64,000 nucleotides of DNA from Alphaproteobacteria bacterium (GTDB lineage Bacteria; Pseudomonadota; Alphaproteobacteria; UBA8366; GCA-2717185): contig JBBDQU010000060.1 of the NCBI GenBank assembly GCA_040905865.1, forward strand, positions 22,071 through 86,070. Direction: 5' to 3'. The notes under the pieces are model-generated. The model worked only from the letters and a program-made list of their open reading frames with translations. It had not been told where the DNA came from and made no database searches. Positions 61,203 to 64,000 of this stretch are shown in pieces (position 1 is the stretch's first letter; each line of letters begins with the position of its first letter). A program made the position numbers and the translations under genes.

Positions 61203-62084
61203 CTACCCTTCCAGCTTCGGCTCCTGCGTTACCGCCTCCAGCCCGTCGCCGTCGCCGGGTCCGCGCGGCCGGGGGGTGCCGTCGGGAAAATCGCGGGAGG
61301 ATATACATCGGTTAACATCGCTTAACATCGCCGCCATGTTCGCCAGTTTCCGCCTGCTGTATTCCGCGTCGCGAAGCCAGCCGTCGCGGTCCCGGGATAA
61401 CGCGGGCAACGGCGCGGCATTGTCGGCGGGGACGGTCCCCACCACAGGATCGGGGTCTTCCGCCGGCCCGGTTTCTCCGACCGGCGTTTCCGTGACCGGC
61501 ATTTCCGTTTCCGCCGTTTCCGCCGCTACCGGCTCCGCCGTCCCGGTTTCTCCGGTCGCCGGTTCCGTGACCTCCGGTTCCGCCGCGACCGTTTCCGCCG
61601 GTTCCGCCGGTTCCGATACCGCCGCTTGCCACGCCGGCCTTGCCCGGTCCCCGGCGCCGGCGGACGGGAAGGCCCGCTCCGTCTCGGCCCTGATCTTCGC
61701 GGCAAGTTCTTCCGGGCCCCACCCGTCGGCCGGTGCCGGTTTCGCCGCCGCGCGGCCCGCGCCGCGTTCCGGCATCAACCCGGCGAGCCGCGCCTGCAGG
61801 GTCACGACGCGGACGGCGGCGTGAAGCTGTTCGCGCCGGATCGCCATCTCGCAGATCGCCTCCAGCCGGGCCAGCAGCGCATCGGTATCGCGGGCGTGCT
61901 GCCCCGCCACCTGCACGCGCCGTTCGGCGATCCGCGCCTGGACTTCCGGCCGGTCGAGCAGCCGGCTCGCCTGCACCGCCGCGCCGCTGCGCTCATACCC
62001 CGCGGCCACCGCCGCCCAGGACCCGACGCCCTGGCGCACATATTCCCGGCAGAACATCTCCTGCCGCTCGTTCAGTTCCGCCAT
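61203..62084 (-). CDS. Terminase-small-subunit-like protein with a Glu/Pro/Ala-rich tail
   Basis: 293 residues from ATG 62084. The N-terminal 50 residues LNERQEMFCREYVRQGVGSWAAVAAGYERSGAAVQASRLLDRPEVQARI match the helix-turn-helix of phage terminase small subunits (Terminase_2). After that a second helical piece (DALLARLEAICEMAIRREQLHAAVRVVTLQARLAGL) and a long low-complexity region of repeated E-P-A-E-T elements. No large subunit, portal or capsid gene is near, so this is an orphan or a prophage remnant used otherwise. It ends 18 bases from the right repeat. Confidence 0.75.
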   Translation of the reverse strand: MAELNERQEMFCREYVRQGVGSWAAVAAGYERSGAAVQASRLLDRPEVQARIAERRVQVAGQHARDTDALLARLEAICEMAIRREQLHAAVRVVTLQARLAGLMPERGAGRAAAKPAPADGWGPEELAAKIRAETERAFPSAGAGDRARPAWQAAVSEPAEPAETVAAEPEVTEPATGETGTAEPVAAETAETEMPVTETPVGETGPAEDPDPVVGTVPADNAAPLPALSRDRDGWLRDAEYSRRKLANMAAMLSDVNRCISSRDFPDGTPRPRGPGDGDGLEAVTQEPKLEG

Positions 62085-62405
62085 ATCCCTTGCCTCGATA
62101 AATTGTCTAAAAAAGGAATATTAGCATATTTTACGGGAAGATGCAATATTTTAGCGTTGGCCGGGATGGGCGGCGCACAGGTCGCGGATCTCAAAGAGGT
62201 CGAGAACAACACCACATCCGCTCTTACCCCGGGTATACGGGAAGGCAAGCATATTAATGGACACCCATTTAACATCGCTTTTCGAAGAACCTGCATCACG
62301 AAACATCACCGAGGGACGGCACCAAGGATAGGCAAGGGCAGGGCATTTCCCGCCAGGAAAACGTTTTTACTTGGTTACCGTACGGTTTTACCGTACAATC
62401 ATGAA
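62085..62405. other. Intergenic, promoter region of terminase-like and higB genes
   Basis: The first 60 bases are AT-rich and suit the leftward promoter. From 62150 to 62360 I see no gene, hairpin or known motif. The last 50 bases hold the higBA operator. Confidence 0.6.
62375..62396. promoter_or_regulatory. HigBA operator/promoter
   Basis: TTACCGTAC occurs twice (62375-62383 and 62388-62396) and the space between gives the palindromes ACCGTACGGT and TACGGTTTTACCGTA. TACAAT at 62393-62398 can serve as the -10 box, so the antitoxin bound there would block the promoter. HigA binds such inverted repeats. Confidence 0.65.
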
Positions 62406-62690
62406 ATGAATATCAGGAGCATCCGCCATAAAGGTCTGGAACGCTACATTGAGACAGGCGACAGCCGGGGAATCCAACACGATCTGGTGACGCGCATTCG
62501 CCGCGTGGTGACCTCCCTGGGAGCCGCATCGAGCGCCGAGACCATGCTGGGACCGCCGGGATGGCGCATTCACCAGCTTTCAGGCGACCGGACGGGAACC
62601 TGGAGCATCAGCGTTTCGGGCAATTGGCGAATTACGTTCGAAATCGAAGATGGAGACGTTTTGAATTTGGATTTGGAGGACTATCACTGA
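62406..62690 (+). CDS. higB: HigB-family (RelE-type) toxin
   Basis: 94 residues from ATG 62406. RSIRHKGLERYIETGDSRGIQHDLVTRIRRVVTSLGAA and GPPGWRIHQLSGDRTGTWSISVSGNWRITFEIEDGDVLNLDLEDYH form the RelE-like ribonuclease fold typical of plasmid-maintenance/HigB killer proteins. It would cut mRNA on the ribosome. The toxin comes before the antitoxin, as is usual in higBA. It overlaps higA by one base (TGATG). Confidence 0.94.
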   Translation: MNIRSIRHKGLERYIETGDSRGIQHDLVTRIRRVVTSLGAASSAETMLGPPGWRIHQLSGDRTGTWSISVSGNWRITFEIEDGDVLNLDLEDYH

Positions 62691-62992
62691 TGAACGAACC
62701 CGTAAAAATCGGCATGAAGCCGTCTCATCCCGGAGAATTTATCCGGGAGGAAATTCTCAAGGAACTCGGCCTGAGCGTCACCAAGGCCGCTGAAATCCTG
62801 GGCGTGCGCCGCGCGACCCTATCGGACCTGGTCAACGAGAAGGCGTCACTCTCGCCTGAAATGGCGCTCAGGATCGAAAAGGCGTTCGGCCTGAACATGG
62901 ATACGATGCTGCGGATTCAGGCCTGGCACGACACCTACACGATGCGCGAACAGGCCGACGCGATCGACGTGCAGCCCTACGAGCCCGCGTGA
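62690..62992 (+). CDS. higA: HigA-family antitoxin
   Basis: 100 residues from ATG 62690. MKPSHPGEFIREEILKELGLSVTKAAEILGVRRATLSDLVNEKASLSPEMALRIEKAFG is the XRE helix-turn-helix with the HigA/VapI opening HPGEFIREEIL. It binds the operator at 62375-62396 and HigB. The start is fixed by the overlap with the toxin stop. Confidence 0.95.
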   Translation: MNEPVKIGMKPSHPGEFIREEILKELGLSVTKAAEILGVRRATLSDLVNEKASLSPEMALRIEKAFGLNMDTMLRIQAWHDTYTMREQADAIDVQPYEPA

Positions 62993-63028
62993 GAGAAGCC
63001 TGATCTGTCTTCTTAGCCTTCTTGCCCC

Positions 63029-63802
63029 TCACGCCCCCACAAACGTCACCGCCACCACCCCCAGCGTCCCGAAATCCGCATGGGCCGTGTCGCCCGGCTG
63101 CACCGGGTAGATCTTCGTGCAGCTGCCGGTCGAGACGATCTCCCCCGCCTTCAGCCCGTCCCGGGTCCGCTGCCGGTTGGCGAGCCAGACCAGCGCGCGG
63201 AACGGGTTGCCCATGACGCGGGCCCCCGTGCCGGCGCCGCGTTCGGTCCCGTTCACCGACAGGCGCATCGTGTGGCCGGCCAGATCGAAATCCCGCCAGT
63301 TGTCGCGGAACGTGCCGGTGACGATATGCATGCCGAAGCCGCTGTCGGCGGTCAGCGTCGCGCGGGACAGCACCTCGCCGATGGCGCCCTGGAACCTTGT
63401 GCCCGCGACCTCGATGGCCGGCGCGAGGGCGGATACCGCCGCCGCGACCTCCGCGTCGCTGTAATCGGTCGCGCGCGGCGGCAGGTCCCTGCCCAGCCGC
63501 AGGGCGAATTCGCATTCGATGGCGGGGCTGTGCGCCGGGTGCACCGGCATGTTGGCGTAGTTGGGGAAGAAGCCGCCGGCGGGGATTTTCGCCGCGCCCG
63601 GTTCGCTGGTGCCCAGCCGCTGCTGCGATTCCTGGCTGGTGCCGCCGATCTTCCAGCCGCCGCAGCGTTCGTCCAGCAGGGTCCAGACCCGGTCCTGCAC
63701 CGCCTGCGCCGCCGCCATGTCGTCCGGCAGTTCCCCCGGCGCCAGCGTTACCGTATCGCCGCCGCGCCGCGCCGCAACCAGCCGTGCCGCCAGATCCGCC
63801 AT
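63029..63802 (-). CDS. 2-keto-4-pentenoate hydratase / fumarylacetoacetate-hydrolase-fold protein
   Basis: 257 residues from ATG 63802. The N-part helix and the FAH-like core are recognised: GWKIGGTSQESQQRL, PAIECEFALRLGRDLPPRATDYSDAEV, ALAPAIEVAGTRFQG, and ERGAGTGARVMGNPFRALVWLANRQRTRDGLKAGEIVSTGSCTKIYPVQPGD. The metal-binding Glu are in IECEFALRLG and IEV. It matches hydratases of aromatic meta-cleavage. The gene converges with higA. Confidence 0.92.
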   Translation of the reverse strand: MADLAARLVAARRGGDTVTLAPGELPDDMAAAQAVQDRVWTLLDERCGGWKIGGTSQESQQRLGTSEPGAAKIPAGGFFPNYANMPVHPAHSPAIECEFALRLGRDLPPRATDYSDAEVAAAVSALAPAIEVAGTRFQGAIGEVLSRATLTADSGFGMHIVTGTFRDNWRDFDLAGHTMRLSVNGTERGAGTGARVMGNPFRALVWLANRQRTRDGLKAGEIVSTGSCTKIYPVQPGDTAHADFGTLGVVAVTFVGA

Positions 63803-63951
63803 GATGTCTGTCTCCCCCGTCGATTGAGCCCGGCGCGTTCCGCCGCCGCATAAGAGGGAAGCGTAGCGCATCTTCGGGCGGCAGGGGAATGGGGGGCGGG
63901 GCGGGGCGAGGCGCCCTGTTTCCAGCGGGCCGCCGTCCCTCCTCATGAGCA

Positions 63952-64000
63952 ACCGGATACTTCATTGACATTTTGGACCGGATACATCGTTGACATGTTT
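63952..64000. mobile_element. Tip of an insertion-sequence-like element
   Basis: ACCGGATACTTCATTGACAT at 63952 is followed at 63977 by ACCGGATACATCGTTGACAT, a 25-base tandem unit that differs at two bases. In reverse complement it reads TGTCAACGATGTATCCGGT, a pattern that I recognise from the ends of IS481/IS3-like elements. The body lies beyond the window. Confidence 0.6.

Noticed and set aside
62072..62299. 75-codon minus-strand frame after the terminase-like gene
   Set aside because: It has no ribosome site or conserved pattern and overlaps the start of the terminase-like gene.

Overview
The window reads as one continuous piece of a high-GC alphaproteobacterial chromosome. The gene families (TorF-type porin, Zur-box-controlled ZnuA, alphaproteobacterial type Fur/Mur-like operator, LLM oxidoreductase, many CoA and fumarylacetoacetate-type catabolic enzymes) suggest a free-living heterotroph of the Rhodospirillales or a neighbouring order. 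Species cannot be told from the sequence alone. Genes are dense on both strands, ATG, GTG and TTG starts occur, and Shine-Dalgarno sites are usually GGAGG-like. I found no rRNA or tRNA gene, no CRISPR array and no replication origin.

Layout. 1-4513: a truncated amidohydrolase, a SnoaL-like protein behind a perfect palindrome, an MscS channel, a glyoxalase-fold protein and a zinc-binding ZnuA with a perfect 19-bp Zur-type palindrome upstream. 4665-6346: a DUF1007/NicO metal transport pair. Both ZnuA and NicO carry His-Asp runs encoded by in-frame hexanucleotide tandem repeats. 6464-10456: extracytoplasmic proteins (EF-hand, Tat-exported intradiol dioxygenase-like, redoxin, DsbD/ScsB-type). 10565-16104: Bcr/CflA efflux, OYE flavoenzyme, LapA-domain protein next to a broken PhyH gene, and a LysR regulator. 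16219-20362: acyl-CoA carboxylase, GST, a decayed enolase-superfamily gene, an LLM oxidoreductase. 20700-21452: TorF porin. 21594-25896: a compact five-gene queuosine operon in the order yhhQ-queA-tgt-queF-queG, consistent with salvage of preQ0 and its full conversion to queuosine in tRNA.

26177-29939 holds a 2-hydroxyacid dehydrogenase, a DsbA-like isomerase and an MFS carrier. 30566-35859 is an iron-type cassette read leftward: a large Fur-like operator, a DUF4856 lipoprotein-like or periplasmic protein, a single reading frame joining a sterol-desaturase-like enzyme to a ferric-iron binding protein, and an FbpB-type permease, without an ATPase. 35988-48808 is metabolic (GNAT, EamA, VOC, ThuA, IlvD/Edd, HIT, CMD, molybdopterin oxidoreductase, Cys-nucleophile hydrolase, orphan TRAP binding protein) with two unidentified genes near 42.7-44.3 kb. 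49137-52240 is an asparagine synthase/glycosyltransferase pair, followed by a ParDE module, a TPP enzyme, a beta-hydroxyacid dehydrogenase, and a catabolic cluster (crotonase, SDR, MOSC, RidA, SCP2-like, hydrolase).

The right end (60.5-64 kb) looks mobile: a DUF559 nuclease-like gene between two almost identical 124-bp direct repeats that each have terminal inverted repeats and internal hairpins, a lone terminase-small-subunit-like gene, a HigBA module with its operator, and the tip of an insertion-sequence-like element at the window edge. The DUF559 plus repeat unit, the sterol desaturase/iron-binding-protein frame with its 39-bp operator, and a dispersed GCTATAGCAC...ATCTGATCTA repeat family are the most unusual items here.
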